Assembly (NCBI RefSeq): GCF_020080835.1
Contig: NC_058166.1
Coordinates: forward strand, 18,129,043 to 18,193,042
Length of the DNA stretch: 64,000 nucleotides
Direction of reading: 5' to 3'
Origin: Cotesia glomerata
Taxonomy: Eukaryota; Arthropoda; Insecta; Hymenoptera; Braconidae
The position numbers were made by a program, and so were the translations under genes. The notes beneath the pieces were generated by a model. That model saw only the letters and a list, made by a program, of their open reading frames with translations. It ran no database searches and was not told the origin of the DNA. Numbering within the stretch: position 1 is the first letter of the stretch; the number at the start of each line of letters is the position of its first letter. This document shows positions 52,516 to 64,000 of this stretch, piece after piece.

Positions 52516-55500
52516 TGTAATTTTTTTTATTAAGTATTAATGTTAATATTATTTAAGTATGCTGAGAGTTTATGCTCGGTGTTAATGGTTAGAGATTTAT
52601 CACAAGTACATGTATATTTATTGTGGTGTGGTTTGGTGTGTATATTACATTGTTGGTGGATACATTGGATCTTTAAAAAAAATGTAGATAGACCGAGCGC
52701 GCAAAATTCCGCGCGCCTTTCTCCACGATACGATGAAAACGACGAGTTTGTACGAATAATACTCATGAGAAGGAGCACGATACAACGACACAACCGACCA
52801 CCACCAGAATAATGTGAGAGAGAGTTAATATATGCGTGTGTATATAATATAATATAAGTGTACACGCGTGTTTAGTGCGCGTGCCCCTGTGTGGTATATA
52901 CATCAGGACATTTGAACGTAACGATGGAGATTGTAAGATCGTGACTAAGGTACCACAGTGTGAGAGAGAATCACCGGGGTTTGCTTGCTGGACGATCCAG
53001 AGATGGACGACGCTATGGAGGAGCTGAGAAGTTAACTTGAAAATTGGATAGAAGAAAAGATTTTCTTTTAGTTTTGAAAAGGAGTTTTATTTTTTAAATT
53101 TTTATATAACTAAGTAGTAAAGCCCTTAAATAAAAAACAATCTATAATATTTTTAGTGTGAATTAACATCCATGATGTGCTTATCAACTTACTATAATTG
53201 AAAAATAATATAATAGAATTTTTTTTAAGTATTAATAATTTCGCTTAAGATAATTAATTAAATTATTAAATTTGAGTATTTGGCGGAATGAAAAAATTTA
53301 AAATGATAAAAAAACCAAAGCTACATTAATTTACCTTCTTGAGGCTGTGAGAAAAAGATACTGTGCTGAATAAAGACAGTCTGGAGTTGAGCTGAGACGA
53401 ATAGAAGTAACACGGCTTTTAATATATTGCGATACTGGACATACGCATACGTGTAATTTTTTTTTTGAAAAGTTTATTATTATTTTTCCACAAACAAAAG
53501 TTACATAAATGTTAATACAGGTTAAAAAATACAATAAAAGAACTGTAACATAATTGTAATAAATAATATTAATTTTATTTTAGCCTAGCTATAATAAATA
53601 GATCTCGCCAAGAGACATATCGGAGATTGAACTATTTAGTGTCAGAAACATAAATAATCTTAACATTCTTAGTTAAGTCATATAATTTTAAAGAGATGCA
53701 AAAAGTTGTGAATATGTAAGCATCTAAATATCGCATACGTGTAGTATGGATATATGTTAAAGAATGATATTTATATTTTATATATTATGTGGTCTAATGT
53801 AAAGACTGCTGGTATTATATGGATGGAGGAGGGAGGCTTTGGTTTGGTGGAGTCAGTCTCAGTCGGGAGACGCCAACCAAGAGAGGCCTTTCTTTTTTAT
53901 TCTTTTAAATTGCACGCGGACGAACGGTCACTAAGCCTCCATTATCCCGTCACCGTTTTTCACCTGTCCCTGAAAAACCCTACGCTATATATATTTATAT
54001 GTATCCCCGCTTCTTTGTCCTCAATAATTCTCTTTAGTCGGCATTTTTACTTTTGTTATGATTTCGTAGTAATTGATCGTACCATTGGAGCACACGTCAT
54101 CAATATTATGTTTTTGAATTTGATGATCAAAATTGAAATATTATTTTTAAAAAAATTGTTTTGATAATAATTATCAGTTTTATTTAATGCTGAGAACAAA
54201 TTGTCATTATTTAATAAAATGATAAAAAATATAATGATAATTGTAATGATATAGAAATTTTTTTCGAGTTTTTATCGTGCAAATGCCCAAGGCGATCGCA
54301 ACATTTTAAATATATATATAAAGATATAGGTATATAAATTTTACGATGACATGTGACAATCCATTGCGTTAATTACACACACCGACAATGACGCTCTTGA
54401 ATATGTCACATCAAGAGTAAAGAGACTAAAGCTACAGTGACGTGACTCACTGGCCTAGCAATTTATCTCTTCAAGTAAATGGTGACCAATGAACTCGCAG
54501 GGACGGTTCTAGAACGTGCGTCATTTCGATCAACATCCACCGAGTCTGGATATCCTTTTTTTTCAAGCTTTTATTTTCATACACAGCACAAAGAGCTAAA
54601 AAAAAAAAAATAAATAAAAATAGACAGATAACTTTATCAAAAATTAATAAAACTTTGAGTACCAAAAATAAGTTTTTTGTGGCAATAAAATATTTCAATC
54701 TACTTAACAATAATCTAAAAGCTATTGATTGTAAAAAGAGATTATTAAGCAAGAATTTAGGGAAGTGGATTAGATCTATTGAATGATATTGTTTTATATT
54801 GCAAATTATTGTACTATCAGTCTTGGGAAAATTTTATTACCTAATTATTATTTAACTTGATGCATATCTTATTAAATATTATTATATTTTTCTGGTGTCT
54901 ATGCACACACAGAAAAACAAAATTTTTTGCGCCCAGAAAATTTTAAGGAAGAAAAAAGTTATTTTGGAACAAGAAGAAATTTTTTTGAGCTAAGAAAATT
55001 TACACACCAGTCAAGAATTTATTTTTTTTTTTTTCAGTCTAGGTGTCATAAACTTCTACAGAATGTAAACCAGAAGTAAAATAAATAAATAAATAAAAAG
55101 CAATTCCACTAAACCATAAATCTATTTTATAAAAATGATATATTGGAAATTTATTGCTCGGTATTTAGTACAAGAGTTATATTATGTGTGTGCATAAATA
55201 TCAATACATATTGAAAATATAAAGGTCAAAGGTTAAAGCAATGGTGATCGTTAAAAAGATTGCTCTATACACAGCAAAGTAGCCTAGATCTCATTTAAAC
55301 TCGAAACTGGATAATGGTGACCTCGGATAAATCTTTGCGTAACTTTCGCCAAACTAAACGCAAAATAAACGGCACTTGAGTGGCACAATGTCGCACTCGC
55401 TTTACCCTTCATTGAATCTCCCCACTATAAAAGCAAGTTTCAAGTTTGTTCCTCTCTTCTCTTCGGTTCAGCATTCAGAATGTATATATGTAAGTACAAG

Positions 55501-58037
55501 TACTGTTATATACAGAGAGTTGCGTGCGTTCAAGCATTTGCAAATGTGTTAGATCAGCATGTATACCGTATAATGCCTAGCATACTCTCATTGCAGCCAA
55601 GTGAAACAGAACTACACCGGCCAACGCAAGTGGATAGAAGGAAAGCCTTTAGTATTCAAACGAGCTCGAGTTATACACAGCCTTACGTAATTTACTCAAC
55701 GTAGACGTCGACGTTGACGACGATAACAACCAGCCACGCCGGGTGACTACACCAAAACGACAACACGACAACGGTTGCTGCTTATTCAGCAATGTACTGA
55801 CCTGTATTCTTAGCCGGACTTTTTTTTCTTTTCTTATTCTCATTAATATTTATTTTCACCTCTTCAAACTACTTTTCAGACAATTAAAGAATTATGTCCA
55901 ATAAAACAACACCAATCGATAGCTTGAGCGATTAATAAATAATAAATAAAAGCTATCAAGTGACATTGGTGCGGTATAAGAAGGATAAATGACCTTATAT
56001 TGAGATCAAGCATAAATTTTATCACTCAGGCTTCCGGAGTGTTATATCAGAATCAACAAGCATTAACATTAACGAGAAAGAGGTAGAGCTGAATATATCC
56101 GGCGGAGATAATACTTCCGCAACTACTGTGTACTCCACGCTGTTTCTATTGAGCGTTTCTTTGGTCTTGAGGATCGTAACAGGTGCTCTCTCACCCTCCA
56201 GCGATTTAATTAATTATCTTATCTCTTCAGTTATACTACATTATATTCTCCAAACTCTTGTAAATATTTTAGTAGTGCTAATTAGGTTTTATTGTTATTG
56301 TAATAACAATAATCAATAAGTTTCTTAATTATTTTTTACCATCTCAGGTGCAGTGCAGTGACATCTGAGTGGTATTTATTAATTGCAATTAAATAATAGA
56401 TTCAGCTACCGTTAGAGCTTGTTGCTTTTAATATTTAAGCAAGAATGTCTAAGCTGTACAGAGTCAATATTGTAACTAATTTTATAGCTTCTTTTTATAC
56501 ACAGAAAAAAAAATTGAACCAAGTTAAATAATTTTGTTAAGACAATTTTTTTGGTTCAAGAATTTTTATCTTGATTAAAATATTTTTTTCTTTGTATAAA
56601 TTTTTATTTATTTATATTATACTAACAATGTAAATTATACTTAAGGTCCTTGGATAAAACTTGTTCAAATTATTGTAAAAAATTGTAAAATTGACAGCTA
56701 ACTTCAGTATTATTAATCATTAATTAAATACCTAAAAACAAAAAAAAAAAAAATGAATTTTTTAGTTGTTGATGTACATCGTATGAAGCTATTTCAGCTT
56801 CTTAATGCCAAGCTAACTGACCTGAGACAACCTCTCAAAGACATTAAACCACGGATAGTCATCACTATTATTCATCTCCCTACGGCTATTTGGTGGCCGT
56901 TATATAGTTGGTGTGCTTACCTACTTTCCCGTCTTTACGTAAACTCTGGAGAGAGAGTGCAGCGACACGAGAAGAGTATTAATGGCAGACTGTGAACAGA
57001 TAAAGATGAAAATTAAGATTGAGATTGAGATTTAAATGTATATGAGTTGGTTACATGTAATGGAAGAGTAGCGCATCCATTGTAAACAGAATCGAGCGGT
57101 AAGCAGCTCTCCGGGATTTCGCGGAAGAGTCTGGGCTGAGGAGGGGCCGTTAGCGGAACACGCCAGGATATGAGAAGGGCGAAGAGCGATGAGAGAAGAG
57201 AGAAGAGTAACGAGTGTAAAGAGAGAGTGAGGGAGAGACGGAGATGGAATGAGCGTAGAAGAGGGAGACTACGACGACGACGACGACGACGACGAGCTAC
57301 ACTGTCGAGGGTGGGAAGTTGCCGGGACATCGATCGGGCCGGCCATTGCTTGCCACACTCAACTATACTATGAGTCAAGATGCCATTCCACCACGAGAAA
57401 CCAAACTCCATCAAAGTATCAGCCTGCTGTACTGGCAGGCTTGCTATGTACTCTTAAATAAGAGTATGTACAGCCAGCGTATACAAAACGTTTTATGTTT
57501 TTCACACTTAATCTTTCCCCACTGTTGTATTACGTGCTCTGTCATTACATTACATTACATCACATACGTACAGCACAGTATTAATGCCACAGCATAAGAG
57601 TCTTTGTTTTCTGCCCGGCGTCATTATGTTCAGTTGAGGACATTGTAATTGAGAATGAGAAAAAAAAAAAAAAACAAAGAAAAGAAAAGACTTGGGTCTC
57701 CCGTGACGTGTCTCCATAACGGCCAGAGAATTACGCTTTCGATTTAGAAAAGAGTAATGAGAGAATGAGTTCTAGACTTTCAGTACAGGGAGAGAAGGGA
57801 ACCAAAGTTTTGCTTTTGCGAGAGAACTAAACTCAGTTAACTTTGCTGGCAAACTAAACTTTCCGCAAAGTTTAAGTAGTCGGTACCCTTCCTCCATTCT
57901 CTACCTTTACTTTACCTTATTCTCTTTATTTTTATTGCTTTTATTATACCTTTACTACTGGTGCTTTTTGTTTTAAATCTTCAGCTGGGTCCAGTTGTCC
58001 AACTGGCCTACCGGTATTCATCCGATGTTTATACGTG
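52516..58037. other. Long non-coding region, probably a CtBP 5' UTR intron
   Basis: Mixed single-copy DNA with no coding exon recognised. Points seen: GC-richer blocks at about 52680-52810, 53830-53990 and 57050-57430 (the last with a (GAC)n run at about 57270-57293 and GAGA tracts); a lone C-type right end (GACAGCTAACTTCAGTATTA) at about 56692; and a TATA-like motif at 55426. Short open frames here have biased composition and no family resemblance. Confidence 0.35.
55426..55433 (+). promoter_or_regulatory. TATA-box-like motif
   Basis: TATAAAAG is followed by a pyrimidine-rich stretch and an initiator-like TTCAGC at 55468. The spacing (about 44 bp) is longer than the usual 30, and the following ATGTATATATGTAAGT contains a consensus donor. 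An unannotated transcript start is possible but unproven. Confidence 0.2.
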
Positions 58038-59187
58038 CACTGGAAAAATTTTATATTAAATTTTACTATGTTGCATTCTTGGATTATAACGAGACTGATG
58101 AATTTTATCAATTATTAATTGAGCAATAAGTTTACTGTGGGACATTTTAAAATTTAATACGTACAATTATTGTGATGAAGCTCTAGACACAAAAAGATAA
58201 AACTATGTAAAATCAATAAAATTAAATATTGTAAAAGTCTATATTACGTTGTTATAAAATATTCCAATCTTTTACCTACTGAATATAAAGAATTGGCGGA
58301 AATTAATAAGATGAATAAGGTTAAAATGGAAAAATGGTTAACAAATACACAGAATCAACTAAGTTTCTAAAATAACACAATCTTAACCAAATATTAAATG
58401 TCAAAATTTAATTGTAGTTTTTCTTTGGAAGGTTCATGAGAGAGTGACTCAGTTATTAAATTAATATTATTTTTATCACTAGGCATTAAGCCTATCTCTT
58501 TTTCCCTACCCTACGTACAGATAATCATTTGTCTCTTCAGGGATTATATGTAGTTATATATACAACTATATACAGTAGCGCTCAAACGTATTTTAACAAG
58601 ATTATGCGTTAGTTTTTTTCAACAATGTCAAAATAATTTAGAGCCACTATTTTTCTAATATTTTAAAAATTAAACTTTCTTTTGTTACGAACAAGAAGCA
58701 CTTTGATACTGTTCTGTCGATTATTTATTTAAATAAACAAATCCAACAGCCTAGGCCATTAATAGGGTTAATAAGAATACAATAGTTAGTATATAAAAAA
58801 TTTTTGATGTATAACAAGATATTTTATAGCTAGCATAGTAATTCCATAGTTAAATTGCTAAATGAAAAGACTAATGATAAGTTAGCAATTGCAACTCAAG
58901 AAAATAATAGCAATTAACAAAAATAAAAAGAAACAAAATAAAATAATAATAATTCTTATAACAATTATACAATTGGACATATTTAACGCCATTTAGTTGC
59001 TAATTTGCCAAGTATTATTAAAAAGCTGTTCATATTTATTTTTAATTAAACCATTAAATATATTTGTAAAAATACTTTTGAACGTTACTGTATGTATTTT
59101 TGGGAAATAAATAAATTGATTAAATTTTTCATCAGTCCAGGAATGCAATGCACCATAGTAAAATTTAATAAAAAATTTTTACAGTGT
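58038..59187. mobile_element. TIR element with a mariner derivative inserted
   Basis: Left end CACTGGAAAAATTTTATATT, AAATTTTACTATG, TGCATTC and GACTGATGAATTTTATCAAT recur inverted at 59113-59187 (CCATAGTAAAATTTAATAAA, AATTTTTACAGTG). Arms are about 80 bp with differences. The interior includes the copy at 58573-59090. Confidence 0.6.
58573..59090. mobile_element. Tc1/mariner-type derivative, copy 2
   Basis: Ends CAGTAGCGCTCAAACGTATT and AATACTTTTGAACGTTACTG are flanked by TA on both sides, the Tc1/mariner target duplication. The right arm matches the left arm of the copy at 35287 for over 60 bp (ATATTTAATGGTTTAATTAA). No transposase frame. Confidence 0.8.
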
Positions 59188-60100
59188 GTATCCTAAATGT
59201 ATACTCGTCCAAAGTTTACCTATCAAAAGAAACTTTTAAGAAAATATTATTGTTAATTTAATTGATGAAATATTGTTTATGTCACCTGGTGGGACGAAAC
59301 AAGTGCTGGAGACAAACTTGAGAGTTTATTGTCGCTAGGGGTGGTACCAGAATGCTGATGGGATGTAGGGTAGAGTAAATCTCTCGTAGACTCTGGCTCT
59401 GGCTCTGGCTCTGGCCTTCCCTCGAATACGAGTATTCTAACTAGCTAGTGCTCTCTCGTTCTGCTTCTCACTCGCTCACTTGGTGAAGCAAAGTTGCTCC
59501 CTGGTTAGACAATAATTGGATAACTTCGCCCTCGTACTGGACGGCTATCTCCCCTCTTCATACCGGCTTTATGCTGCTTGCCTCACCTCTCACCCTGGAA
59601 CACAACCTGGAAAAACTCTACACCTAGATCAAGTACGGACTGAATTGAAACTACTGTTACATCCACTAACTTCTAGGGTATTTAATAGTCATCCGCTATT
59701 TATGCTACTTACTCCATTAATTATTTTATTTTATTCTATTTTGTTTTATTGAAGATTGGCGATTTTAAATTACCTGATAGTTTATCAACACTTCCGTATA
59801 ATTGAGTGTTTTCTTGTGGATAGAGAATTTAATCTCCAGTTTTATGTTCTCTAATCCTTCCTTGTCTTTATCTCGATTATTTTTAGCGAATCTTGGTCTT
59901 TTTTTCGAGATACGGATTCCGTTTTCCCTTAGTTGGCACAACATGTGCCCGAGTAAAGTCAAAGTGCTTGAATTTGCACACTCTGCGGTAGTATCCAGTT
60001 CGAAAGATCTCGCTGAGTCAACCACCAATCACATTTTATAGTTTCTCTGGAATATGTATTTTTATTACATATTTTTTTCTATAATAAATTATTGTTATTA
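59188..60100. other. Non-coding region with a (CTCTGG)n run
   Basis: Single-copy-looking DNA with a short CTCTGG repeat at about 59391-59415. The plus-strand open frame at 59516-59752 has no recognisable product. Nothing else supported. Confidence 0.35.
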
Positions 60101-62312
60101 TTATTATTATTATTAAATTAATTATTTGGATATTTTATATACTTACTTTTTTTACAATAAAAAAATGTATATTAAAATTATTAGACATTTAATAATTAAG
60201 ATTTTTAAAAAAAGTAAATTTTTAAATAAAATAAAAAAATAAATTATCAAACTATCGGTATAAATTATTATAAAACAATTAAAATATCCTTTAAGTATAA
60301 CGTTTAACTTCTATTAGCTCAGCAAAATTTCCTCGAATATTACTTTTTCTTCTGTAAGCTTCTTAAATTTTTTTATACAACTCATTCATAAGACATCGTA
60401 TCGATAATATCCGTTACATTTTTAAGTAACTCATTGGATTATACTGATAAGAAGATTATGTCGATAGAAGATAGTCATTTTGTTGCTGTAACAAATTTAA
60501 ATGTATCAATTATTATTAATTTTAAATAACTTTATTATATATTTTACTCACTCAATAAATATTGTATATTTTTCCAGTTAATTCAAACAAATTCTATAAA
60601 AAATAACAAGAAATTTTTATTATTATTATTATCATCATTAAAAATTTTTTAAATAATAATAACATTGAAATTATTATTAAAAAGTTTTAAATTAATAATA
60701 ATTTCAATGTTATTATTATTGTTATTTTTAAAACTTTTAATGATATTAATAATGTCTAAAAATTTGTACATTGATTATTATTATTATTATTATTATTAAA
60801 ATTCAAAAATTAATATCAATAATAATAATAATAACTAAAAATTTGTTCATTGATTATTATCATTATTAAAGTTTAAAAATGAATATCAATAATAATAATA
60901 AATTTCTTCATTGATTATTATTATCATTATTATTATTAAAATAAAAAAATTACTATTAATAATAATAATGACTAGAATTTTTACATTGATTATTGTCATT
61001 ATTATTACTAAAATTAAAAAATTAATATCAATAATAATAATAAATTTCTTCATTGATTATTATTATCATTATTATTAAAATTAAAAAATTACTATTAATA
61101 ATAATAATGACTAGAATTTTTACATTGATTATTGTCATTATTATTAATAAAATTAAAAAATTAATATCAATAATAATAATGACTAAAAATTTGTTCATTG
61201 ATGATTATGATTATCATTATTAGAGTTTAAAAATTAATATCAATAATAATAATAATAATTTAAAAAAAATAATAATAATAATAAGAATAACTACAAATTT
61301 GTAAATTTATTATTATCATTATTATTATTAAAATTTAACAATTAATATCAACAACAATAATAATTAAAAATTTCTTCATTGATTATTATTATCATTATTA
61401 AAGTTCAAAAATTAATAATAATAATAATAATAATAAAAAGAAGAAGAAGAATGACTAAAAATTTTTACATTGATTATTATTATTAAAATTAAAAAATTAA
61501 TATCAATAATAATAATAATAATAATTTTAAAAAAATAATAATAATAATAAGAATAACTACAAATTTGTAAATTTATTATTATCATTATTATTATTAAAAT
61601 TTAACAATTAATATCAACAACAATAATAATTAAAAATTTCTTCATTGATTATTATTATCATTATTAAAGTTCAAAAATTAATAATAATAATAATAATAAT
61701 AATAAAAAGAAGAAGAAGAATGACTAAAAATTTTTGCATTGATTATTATTATTAAAATTAAAAAATTAATATCAATAATAATAATAATAATTTAAAAAAA
61801 ATAATAATAATAATAAGAATAACTACAAATTTGTAAATTTATTATTATCATTATTATTATTAAAATTTAACAATTAATATCAACAACAATAATAATTAAA
61901 AATTTCTTCATTGATTATTATTATCATTATTAAAGTTCAAAAATTAATAATAATAATAATAATAATAATAAGAAGAATGACTAAAAATTTTTACATTGAT
62001 TATTATTATTAAAATTAAAAAATTAATATCAATAATAATAATAATAATTTTAAAAAAATAATAATAATAAGAATAACTACAAATTTGTAAATTTATTATT
62101 ATCATTATTATTATTAAAATTTAACAATCAATATCAACAACAATAATAATTAAAAATTTCTTCATTGATTATTATTATCATTATTAAAGTTCAAAAATTA
62201 ATAATAATAATAATAATAAAAAGAAGAAGAAGAATGACTAAAAATTTTTACATTGATTATTATTATTAAAATTAAAAAATTAATATCAATAATAATAATA
62301 ATAGTATTTTAA
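60100..62312. repeat. AAT-rich satellite with higher-order units
   Basis: Basic unit of about 85-120 bp built from CATTGATTATTATTATCATT, AAAAATTAATATCAATAATA and AATGACTAAAAATTT. From about 61180 a higher-order unit is seen: AGAATGACTAAAAATTTTT recurs at 61451, 61720, 61977 and 62234 (spacings 269, 257, 257), with AACAATTAATATCAACAACA once per unit. Each unit is partly palindromic. Confidence 0.85.
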
Positions 62313-63280
62313 ACCGCTACGTAATAGCACAGTTGCCCATTATCGCTTAATCGTTTAATAGGAGCAGCGACTCGAACTCTGAAAAACATAAAAGTACCTT
62401 CAAGTGCTTGATATATGAGGAATAATGAAATAAGTAAAGTAATGAATAGAATGTATCATCTATATACATACAATATACTCACACATATAACAGTGAATGC
62501 GTATAGGATGGCGCCACGTGTCAGCAAATCCGGCATTTTCCGATCAGCAAAAGCGCGCACGGGTTTATTACAATCGAAAACTATCCTAAATAATAAAGAT
62601 AAAGGTACACACACACCACCAAGTACAACAGTCATTGCCATCTTTATTTTCCAAGAGTAATCCATCAAACTTGGGCATTTTTCCTCTGAATCCTCCGAAA
62701 AATAACAAAAACCTTTTATTATTTATCATTATTTTAATTGATAAACCACTTATCAAATTAAGCGTAAGTGTAAAGAGATATCGGACATGAATAAGTATAA
62801 TGGTAACATGACCTAAAAACATTGATCTTAACGTTGACCAACGCCAGTCTTGTATACGTGTAATTCTAAAAACATTAGCCCCAGCCAGTAGTCTCTGGAT
62901 ACGGAACAGTGAGTGTGTGACATTTTACCGGTATTACTCTTGTAATTTATCCCATAATTAATTATATTTGTGTTTAAATAATTATTTTATTGCTGCTTTA
63001 TTCATTGGATAATAAAATAAATGTAAGTTTTTTAAAAAATTACACTTAAGTTGTTTATAAGAAGCCGGCGCGGTTGAGGTAACCTCAAATTTCGCTCAAC
63101 ACTTCTCACTTTCACCACTCGGTTTAATTCGAGCATCTTTAAGTTACAAATTATACATATTTAATTACTATAAATGTAAATAATTATTAAACAATAATAA
63201 TATTATTTCAAAAATTTAATTTTAATAAAATAAAATAAATAAACAATAATAAAATGTTTACGTTTTTTTTAATTGTTTCA
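62313..63280. other. 5' flank of the CtBP coding exon
   Basis: Less AT-rich blocks at about 62310-62700 and 62830-62930, and one at 63060-63130 (GAAGCCGGCGCGGTTGAGGT) that could be an alternative promoter close to the coding exon. No coding exon seen. Confidence 0.35.
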
Positions 63281-63415
63281 GGAGTCGGTAAACAACGTGA
63301 TCCGTGATGTATTGGAGATTCGACGATTCGCCTTCGGAAATACAAGATAAATTGGTGATGCAAAAACAATCTGTGTGACAAATCATAAACGTTAATAAGT
63401 GCAAATCTAAATAAT

Positions 63416-63451
<36 letters not shown>

Positions 63452-63845
63452 AAATAATTGACACGGTGTTTCATGAAATAAACATCAGAAGAGGATATTT
63501 TTAGTTGATTTGTGGTTTTTTTTTTTTTTTTTTTTTTATTTTTTGTTTAACAAGACACTGGTTTTATAAGTGGGTTAATTTTTATACGGGTTATTTTGAT
63601 ATACTATCAAAGTGAGAGATTTAAAAATAGGGGGGGCTGTTTGACCGATGGACAAACGGAAGATGTTGACGAAACGCCCTCGAATGGATACTATGAGGGG
63701 CCCAATTGCCAATGGGCCCATTCAAACTCGCCCGTTGGTTGCTCTGCTTGACGGACGAGACTGTTCCATTGAGATGCCAATTTTAAAAGACGTTGCTACT
63801 GTCGCTTTTTGCGATGCACAATCCACATCTGAGATTCACGAAAAG
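63281..63845 (+). CDS. CtBP: C-terminal binding protein (CtBP), first coding exon
   Basis: CtBP is a nuclear NAD(H)-binding co-repressor related to D-2-hydroxyacid dehydrogenases; it binds PxDLS motifs of DNA-bound repressors. A pyrimidine tract and TTTCAG at 63275-63280 suggest an exon beginning at 63281, with 5' UTR to 63647. Coding starts at ATG 63648; an in-frame TGA at 63642-63644 just before it supports this start. The 66 encoded residues run from MDKRKMLTKRPRMD through PLVALLDGRDCSIEMPILKD and VATVAFCDAQSTSEIHEK, matching the N-terminus of insect CtBP almost residue for residue. The exon ends at 63845 in phase 0 before GTATAATT. The substrate-binding and Rossmann domains lie beyond the window. 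Confidence 0.93.
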
Positions 63846-63908
63846 GTATAATTATTTTTTTTATTGTCTTAATTTTGGTTACATAATTAATTACACTTAA
63901 ATTAGTCT

Positions 63909-64000
63909 AATAATAAAGTTAGCCGATGTTTTTTAATTAAATTATTTTTTTTTATTTTTTTCTAATAATTTTTTCAATAAAAAAAAATTAAAAACTAAGT
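63909..64000. mobile_element. Family A TIR element, cut by the window edge
   Basis: Starts AATAATAAAGTTAGCCGATG in CtBP intron 1; its right end lies outside. Confidence 0.6.

Noticed and set aside
57170..57461. Open frames with Arg- or Asp-runs
   Set aside because: They translate a (GAC)n and GAGA-rich tract with no splice support or homology; more likely regulatory or simple-repeat DNA.
62310..62390. tRNA gene suggested by AGTTCGAGTCGC on the minus strand
   Set aside because: A B-box-like motif is present but no A box lies upstream at the right distance and no cloverleaf can be drawn.

Overview
The window is strongly AT-rich eukaryotic DNA with spliced genes and insect-type proteins. The gene set and repeat load suggest an insect, most likely a hymenopteran such as a parasitoid wasp; that placement is inference. 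No bacterial features, CRISPR array or convincing tRNA/rRNA gene were seen.

Genes in order: (1) an unrecognised gene on the minus strand, cut by the left edge (exons 64-359, 436-807 and a probable first exon 6360-6411); (2) aladin/AAAS nucleoporin (+, 9378-13112, 3 exons); (3) a Gli-similar (GLIS/lame duck/sugarbabe type) C2H2 zinc-finger gene (+, 18293-23324) whose reading frame is broken in at least four places; (4) sorting nexin 3 (+, 25097-27198, 4 exons); (5) Polycomb protein Scm (-, 31955-37126, 5 exons); (6) an equilibrative nucleoside transporter (+, 39323-42967, 9 exons); (7) MAEA, the CTLH-complex E3 ligase subunit (-, 45875-49590, 4 exons); (8) the first coding exon of CtBP (+, 63648-63845), running off the right edge. 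A CpG-rich region at 51.6-52.3 kb could be a distant CtBP first exon or promoter. Splice junctions, phases and start/stop codons were traced by eye; apart from the zinc-finger gene, every frame joins cleanly. The genes do not form a pathway; they are ordinary housekeeping, chromatin and trafficking genes. Scm and CtBP are both transcriptional repressors, but nothing here shows co-regulation.

Most of the remaining DNA is small repeats. Three related terminal-inverted-repeat families (A: ends AGTTAGCCGAC/GTCGGCTAACT; B: ends TTAGCAGATAT and GACTGCTAACTTTAATGTCAT; C: ends TGACACTGAAGTT and GCTAACTTCAGTATGAT) occur dozens of times, often back to back or nested. A fourth type (D) is an array of AT-loop hairpins carrying GATGTTACACTCATCGAG; all five D arrays lie inside introns. 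There are also several MITE-like elements, an internally deleted Helitron inside the zinc-finger gene, a probable tRNA-derived SINE, and a 2 kb AAT-rich satellite upstream of CtBP.

The most notable points are the decayed (or assembly-damaged) zinc-finger gene with a 25-nt gap inside finger 2, the intron-restricted hairpin arrays, a TIR element with an unusually long (15-18 bp) target duplication, and an orphan exon-like segment at 44358-44428.
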